From positions 1-38,703 of the forward strand of contig CALDKD010000020.1 of NCBI GenBank assembly GCA_937898885.1: a DNA stretch of 38,703 bases. The letters are read 5' to 3'. Positions within the stretch are counted from its first letter, which is position 1. Every line of letters begins with the position of its first letter. This document shows, in pieces, positions 22,376-31,141 of the stretch. This stretch comes from an uncultured Bacteroidales bacterium (lineage in GTDB: Bacteria > Bacteroidota > Bacteroidia > Bacteroidales > Bacteroidaceae). Under the pieces are notes generated by a model that was given only the letters and a program-made list of their open reading frames with translations, had not been told where the DNA came from and made no database searches. Both the position numbers and the translations under genes were made by a program.

Positions 22376-24829
22376 ATGTGTAGACTTACTTACTTCAGGA
22401 ATTCATTTGTGGCAGCGCTTATAGTGCTGTCTTTTAGCGCAATCGGCTGCAGTGCGAAAGATGCCGCCGATGCAGACAACCTGCTCTGGTACGATGCTCC
22501 GGCAGAGTCCTGGCTTCAGTCGTTGCCTTTAGGCAATTCCCGTATGGGCGCTATGGTCTATGGCGGCACTCAGCGCGAGGAAATCCAGTTGAACGACGAG
22601 ACCTTCTGGAGCGGAGGCCCTCATAACAATAACAGCTCACGCTCATTGGAGCGCCTGAACGAGGTCCGTCAGCTCATTTTTGACGGCAAGGAGCGCGAGG
22701 CGGAGGACATCATCAATAAGGATTTCATAGTGGGTCCTCACGGAATGAAGTATCTTACATTGGGCAGCCTTTTCATCGATTTTGATGGAATAGGCGAGGT
22801 GAGCGACTATCGCCGTGAGCTGAACCTGGAGAATGCTGTCAACACAACAACCTACACATCCAATGGCATAAGCTACACCCGCAGGGCGTTCGCATCTATT
22901 CCAGACAAAGTCGTTGTGGAGAGAATCGAGGCTAGCGGCAAGGGTGCGCTCAATTTCAAATTGTCATATGATTGCGTGCTTGGCGCAGATGTCAAGGCCG
23001 ATGGAAACATAATGACGGCAATCATCAATGGTGTTGACCACGAGGGAATCAAGGCCGTACTTAAGGCTGAGTGCCGCATAATGGTGCTTACCGATGGTCA
23101 GGTCTCATCCGCCGATGGCACAATTTCCGTTGCCGGAGCATCGAACGCCACATTGCTCATCTCCTCCGCCACTAATTTCGTGAACTTCCAGGATGTGAGC
23201 GGCGACGCCCACAAGGCAAACGACGAGATTCTCGCCGCTGTCAAGGGTCAGAAGTTCGATAAACTGCTCAAGCGTCATATCTCCGCATATTCCGCACAGT
23301 ATGGCAGGGTAAGTCTGCATCTGGCCGACGGAGAGAACGCGTCTCTTCCTACGGACAAGCGTCTGGAGGCCTGCTATGGCAGCGATGACTACGGTATGGC
23401 AGCCCTGATGTACAATTACGGCCGCTATCTGCTCATCAGCTCATCACAGCCGGGCGGACAGGCAGCCAACCTGCAGGGCGTATGGAACAATCAGGCCGAT
23501 GCTCCCTGGGACGCAAAATACACCATCAACATCAATGCCCAAATGAACTACTGGCCGGCAGAGGTGTCTGGTCTGACAGAGAGTGTTGAGCCGCTCTTCT
23601 CCATGATACGCGACCTTACTGTTACCGGCGCTGAGACAGCCCGTCAGATGTATGACTGCGGTGGTTGGGTAGCTCACCATAATACTGACATCTGGCGCTC
23701 ATCCGGCCCTGTTGACGGAGCCGCCTGGGGTATGTACGTAAACGGAGGCGCCTGGCTTGCCACACATCTGTGGCAGCATTACCTGTTCACCGGCGATAAG
23801 AAATTCCTGAAGGAGTGGTATCCTGTACTGAAGGGTGCCGCCGATTTCTATATGGACTTTATGGTCACAGATCCTAACAGCGGCTATCTTGTAGTGGTTC
23901 CTTCAGTGAGTCCTGAGCACGGTGGGGTAGGCAAGCGCTCAAACGTGACCGCTGGCTGCACAATGGATAACCAGATAGTATTTGATGCGCTGAGCAGCGT
24001 AGTGATGGCATCGGAGATTCTGGATGTCGATGCAGATTACCGCGAGTCTGTCAAGGCTGCCATCGCCAAGATCCCGCCAATGAAGGTCGGTCAGTACGGT
24101 CAGCTTCAGGAGTGGATTGAGGACATTGATGACCCGAAGGACGAGCATCGCCATATCTCTCATCTTTACGGACTCTATCCGTCGAACCAGATAAGCGAGT
24201 ACTCAACTCCTGAACTCTTCGAGGGCGCGCGCAATACCCTTATCCAGCGCGGCGATATGGCCACAGGCTGGAGCCTCGGCTGGAAGGTCAACTTCTGGGC
24301 ACGTATGCACGATGGCAATCACGCCTATACTATCCTGAGTAATATGATGCGTCTGCTCCCCGATGGCCCCAGAAATGGTCAGCGTGGCAGATACAACCCG
24401 AATGGCCGTACCTATCCGAACCTCTTCGACGCGCATCCGCCATTCCAGATTGACGGTAACTTCGGTGCCGCAGCCGGTATCGCCGAGATGCTGCTGCAGA
24501 GTCAGGACGGCGCCGTTCATCTTCTTCCCGCTCTGCCTGACGTATGGGCCGATGGCAGCGTAAGCGGTCTGCGCGCACGTGGCGGTTTCATCGTAGATAT
24601 GGAGTGGGCCGGTGGCAAAATTACCGCAGCCAAGGTTAAATCAACTATCGGCGGTGTGCTCCGCATCCGCTCTTCTGTTCCGTTGAAAGGCCTGACCAAG
24701 GCAGAGGGCAGCTGCCCCAACAGCCTGCTTGCCCCGGCATACGGATACAAGAGTGGCGATGCCAAGGGCTGCTACGAGTATGATATCGAGACAAAACCAG
24801 GCAAGACCTATACATTAACAGCAGAATAA
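22376..24829 (+). CDS. Glycoside hydrolase family 95 (alpha-L-fucosidase or alpha-L-galactosidase)
   Basis: The protein has 817 aa. The N-terminus is a lipoprotein-like signal (LSFSAIGCSAKD). LLWYDAPAESWLQSLPLGNS, MGAMVYGG and IQLNDETFWSGGP open the GH95 N-terminal beta-domain; the (alpha/alpha)6 catalytic core carries YTININAQMNYWPAEV (Asn385 and Asn387 match the asparagines that activate water), SVSPEHGG (Glu514) and FQIDGNFG (Asp693). These inverting enzymes release terminal L-fucose or L-galactose. The residue two before the first Asn is Thr383; as I recall, fucosidases such as AfcA have His there and a B. ovatus alpha-L-galactosidase has Thr, so L-galactose is plausible. It leads a run that includes an L-galactose dehydrogenase-like gene. 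Start at 22376, after the -7 element. Confidence 0.92.
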   Translation: MCRLTYFRNSFVAALIVLSFSAIGCSAKDAADADNLLWYDAPAESWLQSLPLGNSRMGAMVYGGTQREEIQLNDETFWSGGPHNNNSSRSLERLNEVRQLIFDGKEREAEDIINKDFIVGPHGMKYLTLGSLFIDFDGIGEVSDYRRELNLENAVNTTTYTSNGISYTRRAFASIPDKVVVERIEASGKGALNFKLSYDCVLGADVKADGNIMTAIINGVDHEGIKAVLKAECRIMVLTDGQVSSADGTISVAGASNATLLISSATNFVNFQDVSGDAHKANDEILAAVKGQKFDKLLKRHISAYSAQYGRVSLHLADGENASLPTDKRLEACYGSDDYGMAALMYNYGRYLLISSSQPGGQAANLQGVWNNQADAPWDAKYTININAQMNYWPAEVSGLTESVEPLFSMIRDLTVTGAETARQMYDCGGWVAHHNTDIWRSSGPVDGAAWGMYVNGGAWLATHLWQHYLFTGDKKFLKEWYPVLKGAADFYMDFMVTDPNSGYLVVVPSVSPEHGGVGKRSNVTAGCTMDNQIVFDALSSVVMASEILDVDADYRESVKAAIAKIPPMKVGQYGQLQEWIEDIDDPKDEHRHISHLYGLYPSNQISEYSTPELFEGARNTLIQRGDMATGWSLGWKVNFWARMHDGNHAYTILSNMMRLLPDGPRNGQRGRYNPNGRTYPNLFDAHPPFQIDGNFGAAAGIAEMLLQSQDGAVHLLPALPDVWADGSVSGLRARGGFIVDMEWAGGKITAAKVKSTIGGVLRIRSSVPLKGLTKAEGSCPNSLLAPAYGYKSGDAKGCYEYDIETKPGKTYTLTAE

Positions 24830-24840
24830 TCAGTGTGTTT

Positions 24841-27087
24841 ATGAGAAATCTATATTATTCAGTCCTTGCCTTGCTGCTGATGCTCCCATTGGCATCGTGT
24901 GGCCAGAAAGACGTGCGCATCGATACAAAGAACGGTGAGCTGATTCTCGTACCGCTCACAGATAACTCAGTCCGTGTGAAGGTTGGAGCTGAGGCCGGTG
25001 CGCCTCAGCTTGAGGAACTAGTGTATTCAGAGAAAGTACGTACTCCTAAATTCAAGGTATCCAGGAATGGCGATTGTACCGTACTTACACTTAAAAACAT
25101 ATCCGTGGAGTACAATCCATCCGCAGATGTAATCAGCTTCTTCAATTCCGATGGCAGTCTGATACTCCGCGAGAGCAGCCGCTCTGTGGCATCGTCACAG
25201 GTTCAGGGAATGCCCTGCCTGAGTGTCAGCCAGAGCTTTGAGTCACCCGACGATGAGGTCATCTCAGGTACCGGACAGTTTCAGGACGGTCATCTCAACA
25301 TCAAGGGCCTGACACGTCGCCTCACACAAGTCAACACTCAGATATCCATCCCGTTCATTCTTTCAAGCAAGGGATACGGCTTGCTTTGGAACAACTACGG
25401 ACTTACCGACTTCAATCCGGCAACCAATAAGGCTGAGCTCTCACAGGCTGTGGCTGAGGGCGAGCAGGTTATTGTAAATGCTACCGGTACCCACGGCAAC
25501 CGTCGCGAGCGCCGCAGCTTCGGAAACTTCGCCGGTACACTCACAGTGCCAGAGGACGGCACATATTCAATACTGCTTGATGTAGGACAGTCAATGGCCC
25601 GCAAGCACTATCTGTCAATAGACGGAGAGGTATGCATCGACGCCAACAATACTTGGCTGCCTCCAACATCATCCACAATAGTGGAGCTGAAGGCCGGTGA
25701 GCACGCCATAGAGGTGCGCGGCTCAATGGGCGACCATCCTGTAGTCAGCTGGCGTAAGGTCGATGCCATCACCACATTCAGCTCTCCGGTGGCCACCGCG
25801 CTTGACTACACCGTCTTCGCAGGCAATGCCGACCAGGTTATGCGCTCATACCGCAGCCTTACCGGACAGGTGCCTCATATGCCGGAATGGATGTTCGGCT
25901 ACATCCACTGCCGCGAGCGTTACAATACTCAGGACGAGATTATTGCCAATATGCGTGGTTTCCAGGAGAACAACATCCCTCTGAGCGTAATCGTACAGGA
26001 TTGGCAGTGGTGGGGCAAATACGGATGGAACGCAATGCGTTTTGACGAGGACCGCTACCCGGATCCTGCGGCTCTCACAGCCACTCTGCACGAGAACGAC
26101 GTGCGCCTGATGCTCTCAGTATGGTCCAAGGTTGACAAACCATCCGTTCTGGGACAGAAACTCAACGAGAACGGCTATTATATAAAAGGTACAGACTGGA
26201 TAGACTTCTTCAAGCCCGAGGCACGTGATTTCTATCTGCAGAACTTCCTTGACAGCCTTGTCCGCTTCAACATCGACGCCTGGTGGTTCGATGCCACCGA
26301 GCCTGAGAACGATGACCTGCGTGGCCGCAGGGTAGGCAACGACTCTCTTCCGGGCGAGTTCTATCGCAATGTCTATCCGCTTATGGTCAACCGCACTATG
26401 TACGGTGGTCTGAAGAAGGCAAAGAAGGGCGAGGAACCGGTCATCCTTACACGCAGCGCATTCGCCGGAATGCAGAAATACGGTGTTGTCACCTGGTCGG
26501 GCGACGTAGGCAACGACATGCGTACGCTCCGTAACCAGATAATCGGTGGTCTGGGCCAGATGGCTGCCGGACTTCCCTGGTGGACATTCGATGCCGGCGG
26601 CTTCTTCCGCCCGCAGAACCAATATACCGACTCAGCTTACCAGGAGCGTCTCATACGTTGGGTACAGGTTGCCACCTTCCTGCCGTTTATGCGTGTCCAT
26701 GGTTATATGAGCCAGACCGAGCCCTGGCGTTACAGCGCTCAGACACAGGAGATAATGACCCGCTACATAAAACTCAGATACGAGCTTCAGCCCTACATAA
26801 CAGAGTGCGCCAAGAAGGTATCAACCGATGGATACACCATTATGCGTCCGCTTATGTTCGACTTTGCCGATGACGCCGAGGCCCTGAGGCAGGACTGCGA
26901 GTATATGTTCGGTCCCGAGCTGCTTATTTGTCCGGTCCTGGAGGAAGGAACTGACACAGTTCACGTATATCTGCCTGAGAATGCCGGCGGATGGAATTAT
27001 TATTGGGATAATACCGCTTATGAGGGCGGACAATATATTGATGTACCTGTCACGTTGGATATCATTCCGGTATTCAGACGGCAATGA
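24841..27087 (+). CDS. Glycoside hydrolase family 31 with PA14-like insert (probable alpha-xylosidase), lipoprotein
   Basis: The protein has 748 aa. The lipobox LASCGQ shows membrane anchoring. An N-terminal GH31 beta-domain (ISGTGQFQDGHLN) is interrupted by a PA14-like insert at about 215-315 (FAGTLTVPEDGTYSILLDVG, KHYLSIDGE, ELKAGEHAIEV). The catalytic barrel has WMFGYIHCRERY, the nucleophile Asp484 in WWFDATEPEND and the acid Asp555 in WSGDVGND. Alpha-xylosidases that trim xyloglucan oligosaccharides, including B. ovatus BoGH31A, have a PA14 insert in the same place. The ATG at 24841 is chosen over a GTG two codons upstream; the gene starts 11 bp after GH95 and is probably co-transcribed with it. 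An alpha-glucosidase role is possible but less likely. Confidence 0.9.
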   Translation: MRNLYYSVLALLLMLPLASCGQKDVRIDTKNGELILVPLTDNSVRVKVGAEAGAPQLEELVYSEKVRTPKFKVSRNGDCTVLTLKNISVEYNPSADVISFFNSDGSLILRESSRSVASSQVQGMPCLSVSQSFESPDDEVISGTGQFQDGHLNIKGLTRRLTQVNTQISIPFILSSKGYGLLWNNYGLTDFNPATNKAELSQAVAEGEQVIVNATGTHGNRRERRSFGNFAGTLTVPEDGTYSILLDVGQSMARKHYLSIDGEVCIDANNTWLPPTSSTIVELKAGEHAIEVRGSMGDHPVVSWRKVDAITTFSSPVATALDYTVFAGNADQVMRSYRSLTGQVPHMPEWMFGYIHCRERYNTQDEIIANMRGFQENNIPLSVIVQDWQWWGKYGWNAMRFDEDRYPDPAALTATLHENDVRLMLSVWSKVDKPSVLGQKLNENGYYIKGTDWIDFFKPEARDFYLQNFLDSLVRFNIDAWWFDATEPENDDLRGRRVGNDSLPGEFYRNVYPLMVNRTMYGGLKKAKKGEEPVILTRSAFAGMQKYGVVTWSGDVGNDMRTLRNQIIGGLGQMAAGLPWWTFDAGGFFRPQNQYTDSAYQERLIRWVQVATFLPFMRVHGYMSQTEPWRYSAQTQEIMTRYIKLRYELQPYITECAKKVSTDGYTIMRPLMFDFADDAEALRQDCEYMFGPELLICPVLEEGTDTVHVYLPENAGGWNYYWDNTAYEGGQYIDVPVTLDIIPVFRRQ

Positions 27088-27127
27088 CAGAAACAGGTTG
27101 CCAATAATAACAAATCAATAAACAACA

Positions 27128-29083
27128 ATGGAAAGAAGGAGATCCCCAATCAGAAAACTCGTCTTGTCATCTGCGCTTGCAATGGCTCTGACATCTTGTT
27201 TCATGGAACAGTCGCCAGAGACTTACTACACATTCCTCGATGACAACATCGCCAGCTATCTTGAGAAGAGAAGTGATGACTTCAGCATCTTCATTGACAT
27301 CCTCAAGAAGGCCAATGTGTGGGGCGAGTTGAAAACGTATGGAACATACACCTGCTTCGCTCCGACAAACGAAGCCTTCCTGACTTATTTCGCCGAGAAG
27401 GACATTCCGTCTGTTGAGAGCCTTGATTTCAAGGAATGCGATACAATAGCCAGAACGCATCTGCTTGATGAGTCATACTATACTACTGATCTGCTTGAGG
27501 GAGCCTTTCCATCGCCAAACCGTCTGGACCGTTACCTGTCATTCTCGTGCGATTCAGATACCGTCACCGGCAGACTCTATTACCTGGTCAACAAGACCTC
27601 AAGAATGCTTGAGCGCGACGACACCGTGCAGAACGGAGTCATCCAGATTGTGGACAAGGTTGTTGTTCCCAGCACGCTGATGCTTCCGGAACTCATAGAG
27701 CAGGATACAGCCTTGACTATGTTCTACTGGGCTCTCGTTACTACAAGAATGTGCGACTCACTGGAGGACTATCAGGACCTTACATATCCTACGCCAAGCT
27801 ACGACTCAATAACCACAGGCGTAAGGTATCACACCGGTGACGAGTGGGAGTATGCCATCTTCCCCGAGCATCGTTACTTCAAGCATACCATTTTCGCAGA
27901 GCCGAACAGCGTATTCCGCGCTCACGGCATTTATACCACCGACGATCTGGTAAAGCACGCCAAGGAGGTTTACGATAAGTCATATCCCGCAGATGCCGGC
28001 AAGTACGACGATGATCCTACTGACCGCCGCAATCCGCTCAACAGGTTCGTATCGTACCACCTGCTGGAGTTCTACGAGCCATATGACCAGTGGAATGTCA
28101 CAAACGAGGATCTGGTAAACACCAACTTCATCAGGAGCGAGTGGGACCTTGAGGATTTCTTTGAGACAATGCTGCCTCACTCATTCATCCGTGTCTGTAC
28201 TCCGGAGCACGCCAATCCGAACGGTATCTATATCAACAGGAAAGGCACACCTAAGAAAAACGTAGTCCGTGGTGTCAGAATGTATGCTCCGTCAGAGATG
28301 GCCGGCATCGTTCAGGATGCATTGAATGGAATGTACTATTACATAGATGACCTTCTTGAGTACAGCTTTGAGACCCGTAACGAGGCTCTCTGTACCAGAA
28401 TCAGGTACGACTGCACCACACTGTCGCCCGATTTCGTGAACAGCGGCGGCCGTAACCGTCCTGGTGTGACCGAATGTACAGGTATGCTGAACGGATATAC
28501 CAAGAACTGGAAATTCTCTCCCGAGACACTTATGTCCATCCGTAACCGTCACCAGTGGTTCTGGAGCTATGAGGGCGATGAGGTAATCCTTCAGGGTATC
28601 TACGACGCTACCCTCAAACTTCCGCCAGTACCATATGACGGAACCTACGAGATCCGCATCGGCTATCCTGTGATGGCATCGCGTGGTGTTATCCAGGCCT
28701 ACTTCGGAAGTGATCCTGACAATATGATGCCTACCGACATCCCAACCGACCTGCGCGTGAGCGGTCCGGACCCAAGCATCGGATGGAAATCTGACGGTGA
28801 GCTTGGAGACGAGCTTAATATCAGAATGTACGACAAGGCTATGCGTAACCGTGGCTATATGAAGGCTCCGGCATCCTATCGTCCGTCTGGAGGCGATGTC
28901 TTCCGCGACCTCAACTCCATGCTGCGCCGTATCCTCACAACACAGTATATGTCTGCAGAGGGCGATTACTACCTGCGCGTGCGTCAGGTTCTGGACAACA
29001 ATATGGCCGAGATGGTGTACGATTACCTGGAGCTTGTCCCCAAGGATATTTACGCCAGCGATGAGGGAGAGGATAAGTGGTAA
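27128..29083 (+). CDS. FAS1 (fasciclin) domain lipoprotein
   Basis: The protein has 651 aa. The signal ends in a lipobox (MALTSCF, Cys24). A FAS1 domain occupies about residues 40-190 (FSIFIDILKKANVWGELKTY, TCFAPTNEAF, IQIVDKVVVP). A second, degenerate FAS1-like part follows to about 450, and the last 180 residues look like a beta-rich domain (TYEIRIGYPVMASRGVIQAY, YYLRVRQVLDNN). FAS1 lipoproteins are often encoded beside SusC/SusD pairs and are thought to be surface glycan-binding or accessory proteins. Here no SusC/D is adjacent; it lies 40 bp after GH31 and 29 bp before the aldo/keto reductase, so it is probably part of the same transcript. Its ligand is unknown. Confidence 0.8.
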   Translation: MERRRSPIRKLVLSSALAMALTSCFMEQSPETYYTFLDDNIASYLEKRSDDFSIFIDILKKANVWGELKTYGTYTCFAPTNEAFLTYFAEKDIPSVESLDFKECDTIARTHLLDESYYTTDLLEGAFPSPNRLDRYLSFSCDSDTVTGRLYYLVNKTSRMLERDDTVQNGVIQIVDKVVVPSTLMLPELIEQDTALTMFYWALVTTRMCDSLEDYQDLTYPTPSYDSITTGVRYHTGDEWEYAIFPEHRYFKHTIFAEPNSVFRAHGIYTTDDLVKHAKEVYDKSYPADAGKYDDDPTDRRNPLNRFVSYHLLEFYEPYDQWNVTNEDLVNTNFIRSEWDLEDFFETMLPHSFIRVCTPEHANPNGIYINRKGTPKKNVVRGVRMYAPSEMAGIVQDALNGMYYYIDDLLEYSFETRNEALCTRIRYDCTTLSPDFVNSGGRNRPGVTECTGMLNGYTKNWKFSPETLMSIRNRHQWFWSYEGDEVILQGIYDATLKLPPVPYDGTYEIRIGYPVMASRGVIQAYFGSDPDNMMPTDIPTDLRVSGPDPSIGWKSDGELGDELNIRMYDKAMRNRGYMKAPASYRPSGGDVFRDLNSMLRRILTTQYMSAEGDYYLRVRQVLDNNMAEMVYDYLELVPKDIYASDEGEDKW

Positions 29084-29112
29084 TTGTGTAAGACAGATTA
29101 TTAACCTATAAT

Positions 29113-30045
29113 ATGGAATATAGAAAACTTGGAAAGACCGGTCTGGAGCTGTCTGCTCTCGGATTCGGCGCGTCAAGCCTGGGTGGTGTGTTTCATGGAC
29201 TGAGAGAGGCTGACGGAATCAAGGCTGTTCATACGGCCGTGGACAATGGTATCAACTTCATAGATGTATCGCCATACTACGGACATCTGAAAGCCGAGAA
29301 CGTATTGGGCAAGGCTCTGCGCGAGATACCGCGTGACAAATACATCCTCTCCACCAAGGTGGGACGCTACGGTCACGATGGCATCAACACCTGGGACTAC
29401 AGCGGCAAGAGGGCGCACGACAGCGTCTTCGAGAGCATGGAGCGCCTGGGCATTGATTACATTGACATCATCAATGTTCACGACATAGAGTTCGCCGATC
29501 TGCATCAGGTGGCAGAGGAGACCCTGCCGGCATTGTGCGAGCTGCGCGACAAGGGCGTTGTAGGTCACGTAGGCATAACCGACCTCCAGCTTGAGAACCT
29601 CAAGTGGGTTGTTGAGCATACCCCCGCAGGAACCGTTGAGTCAGTATTGAATTTCTGTCACTACTGTCTGTGCGATGACAAATTGCTGGATTTCCTGGAT
29701 TTCTTCGAGGAGAGAGGCATCGGCGTAATCAACGCCAGCCCGCTGTCAATGGGCCTGCTGTCCGATCACGGCGCGCCAGACTGGCATCCGGCTCCCGAAG
29801 GACTGCAGAAAGCCTGCCGCAATGCCGTTGAGTATTGCAAGTCTGAGGGCTATCCGATTGAGAGACTTGCCATGCAATACAGCGTGTCAAACCCGCGCAT
29901 TGCATCAACACTCTTCTCAACCACAAGACCGGAGAACGTGCTGGCCAACCTCGATTCCATTCAGGGTACTCTGCCAGAGGAACTTGTTGCCAAGGTTCGC
30001 CAGATAATTGGCGATGAGTTCCGCACCAGCTGGAAGAACTCCTGA
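29113..30045 (+). CDS. Aldo/keto reductase, L-galactose dehydrogenase-like
   Basis: The protein has 310 aa. The aldo/keto reductase tetrad is intact: Asp51 and Tyr56 (FIDVSPYYG), Lys82 (LSTKVGRY), His123 (NVHDIEF). The sequence follows plant L-galactose dehydrogenase closely at places that are not general AKR motifs: LGFGASSLGGVF, VHDIEFADLHQ, NFCHYCLCDDKLLD, GIGVINASPLSMGLL and DWHPAPEGL. That enzyme oxidises L-galactose to its lactone with NAD; bacterial relatives also oxidise L-fucose and D-arabinose, which share the configuration. It overlaps or nearly abuts a polyol-type alcohol dehydrogenase gene and follows GH95, so it probably oxidises the sugar that GH95 frees. Cytoplasmic; no signal peptide. 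Sugar preference is inference. Confidence 0.85.
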   Translation: MEYRKLGKTGLELSALGFGASSLGGVFHGLREADGIKAVHTAVDNGINFIDVSPYYGHLKAENVLGKALREIPRDKYILSTKVGRYGHDGINTWDYSGKRAHDSVFESMERLGIDYIDIINVHDIEFADLHQVAEETLPALCELRDKGVVGHVGITDLQLENLKWVVEHTPAGTVESVLNFCHYCLCDDKLLDFLDFFEERGIGVINASPLSMGLLSDHGAPDWHPAPEGLQKACRNAVEYCKSEGYPIERLAMQYSVSNPRIASTLFSTTRPENVLANLDSIQGTLPEELVAKVRQIIGDEFRTSWKNS

Positions 30046-30074
30046 TGCCAGATACATATTTATTTCAAAATAGA

Positions 30075-31094
30075 ATGAAAGCAATTAGAATACCTGACGT
30101 ACGTCAGATGGAGGTTGTGGAACTGCCTGTTCCACAACCGTGCGATGGAGAGGTGCTGCTTAGAATACAGTACGTTGGCTTTTGTGGAAGCGACTTGAAC
30201 ACATTCCGTGGTGGAAACGCCATGGCCAAGCCAAAAGTCATTCCCGGTCACGAGATAGGCGCCATAATAGAGGGCTTGGGCAACGGTTGTCCCGATACTT
30301 TGAGAGTAGGGCAGACCGTAACCGTCAATCCCTATACTGCCTGCGGCGTATGCGCCTCCTGCCGTAACGTCCGTCCGAACGCCTGCCAGCACAACGAGAC
30401 ACTCGGCGTGCAGCGCGATGGCGCTATGCGCGAGTATATCTGCCTGCCTTGGCAGAAGATTATCCCGGTAGGCGAGATTTCCGCACGCGATGCGGCTCTC
30501 ATCGAGCCTATGAGCGTAGGTTTCCACGCCGTGGCTCGCGGATGCGTCACCGATACCGATTTTGTAGTCGTCATCGGTTGCGGAATGGTGGGCCTTGGAG
30601 CAGTCATGCGTGCTGTCCAGCGTGGTGCTACCGTCATTGCCGTTGACCTGGGTCAGGACAAACTCAAGATGGCACGTCTGGCCGGAGCCACATACTGCAT
30701 CGACAGCCGCCTGGAGGATGTCCGTGCGCGCGTTCAGGAAATAACAGATGGCTTTGGCGCCGATGTCGTTATTGAGGCCGTAGGCAGTCCTGTAACATAC
30801 GTGACAGCGGTCGATATCGTGGGCTTTACCGGTCGCGTGGTTTGCATCGGCTACTCCAAGAGTGATGTCTCGTTCCAGACACGCCTCTTCGTACAGAAAG
30901 AACTTGATATCAGAGGCTCACGCAATGCTACCCCCGAGGACTTCCGTGCCGTCATCCGTCTCATGCAGAGCGGCCGTGTTCCTGTAGAGCGCTTCATAAG
31001 TGGCATCATCACTCCGGAGAATGCATTTGAGGCAATGAGAAATTGGGAGGCAGAACCAGGCAAAGTATTTCGTATTTTGGTTTCATTTTCTTAA
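30075..31094 (+). CDS. Zinc-dependent alcohol dehydrogenase (MDR), L-galactonate 5-dehydrogenase-like
   Basis: The protein has 339 aa from the ATG at 30075, where MKAIRIPDV is the usual MDR start; an ATG at 30045 overlapping the reductase stop would add ten residues. The catalytic zinc site has Cys37 (GFCGSD), His59 and Glu60 (GHE); structural zinc uses Cys90, Cys93, Cys96 and Cys104. NAD is bound by VIGCGMVGLGA. The stretch RGSRNATPEDF followed by RLMQSGRV is shared with E. coli YjjN/LgoD, which oxidises L-galactonate at C5 to D-tagaturonate; related polyol dehydrogenases share it too. Next to an L-galactose dehydrogenase-like gene, it would carry out the second oxidation of a pathway. A lactonase between the two steps is not in the window. 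Confidence 0.85.
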   Translation: MKAIRIPDVRQMEVVELPVPQPCDGEVLLRIQYVGFCGSDLNTFRGGNAMAKPKVIPGHEIGAIIEGLGNGCPDTLRVGQTVTVNPYTACGVCASCRNVRPNACQHNETLGVQRDGAMREYICLPWQKIIPVGEISARDAALIEPMSVGFHAVARGCVTDTDFVVVIGCGMVGLGAVMRAVQRGATVIAVDLGQDKLKMARLAGATYCIDSRLEDVRARVQEITDGFGADVVIEAVGSPVTYVTAVDIVGFTGRVVCIGYSKSDVSFQTRLFVQKELDIRGSRNATPEDFRAVIRLMQSGRVPVERFISGIITPENAFEAMRNWEAEPGKVFRILVSFS

Positions 31095-31099
31095 ATTTG
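31092..31099 (+). promoter_or_regulatory. -7 element upstream of the beta-sandwich protein gene
   Basis: TAAATTTG overlaps the stop codon of the alcohol dehydrogenase (TAA at 31092-31094) and is followed by CACG. It would give a 40-nt A/T-rich leader. A -33 box is unclear (TTTCG about 22 bp upstream). Confidence 0.55.
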
Positions 31100-31141
31100 C
31101 ACGACTAACCAAGACTACTAACAAACTAAATTTATATTTTT

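Noticed and set aside
28292..29176. 294-residue open frame on the minus strand
   Set aside because: It is antisense to the FAS1 lipoprotein gene and crosses into the next gene; no domain or start signal.
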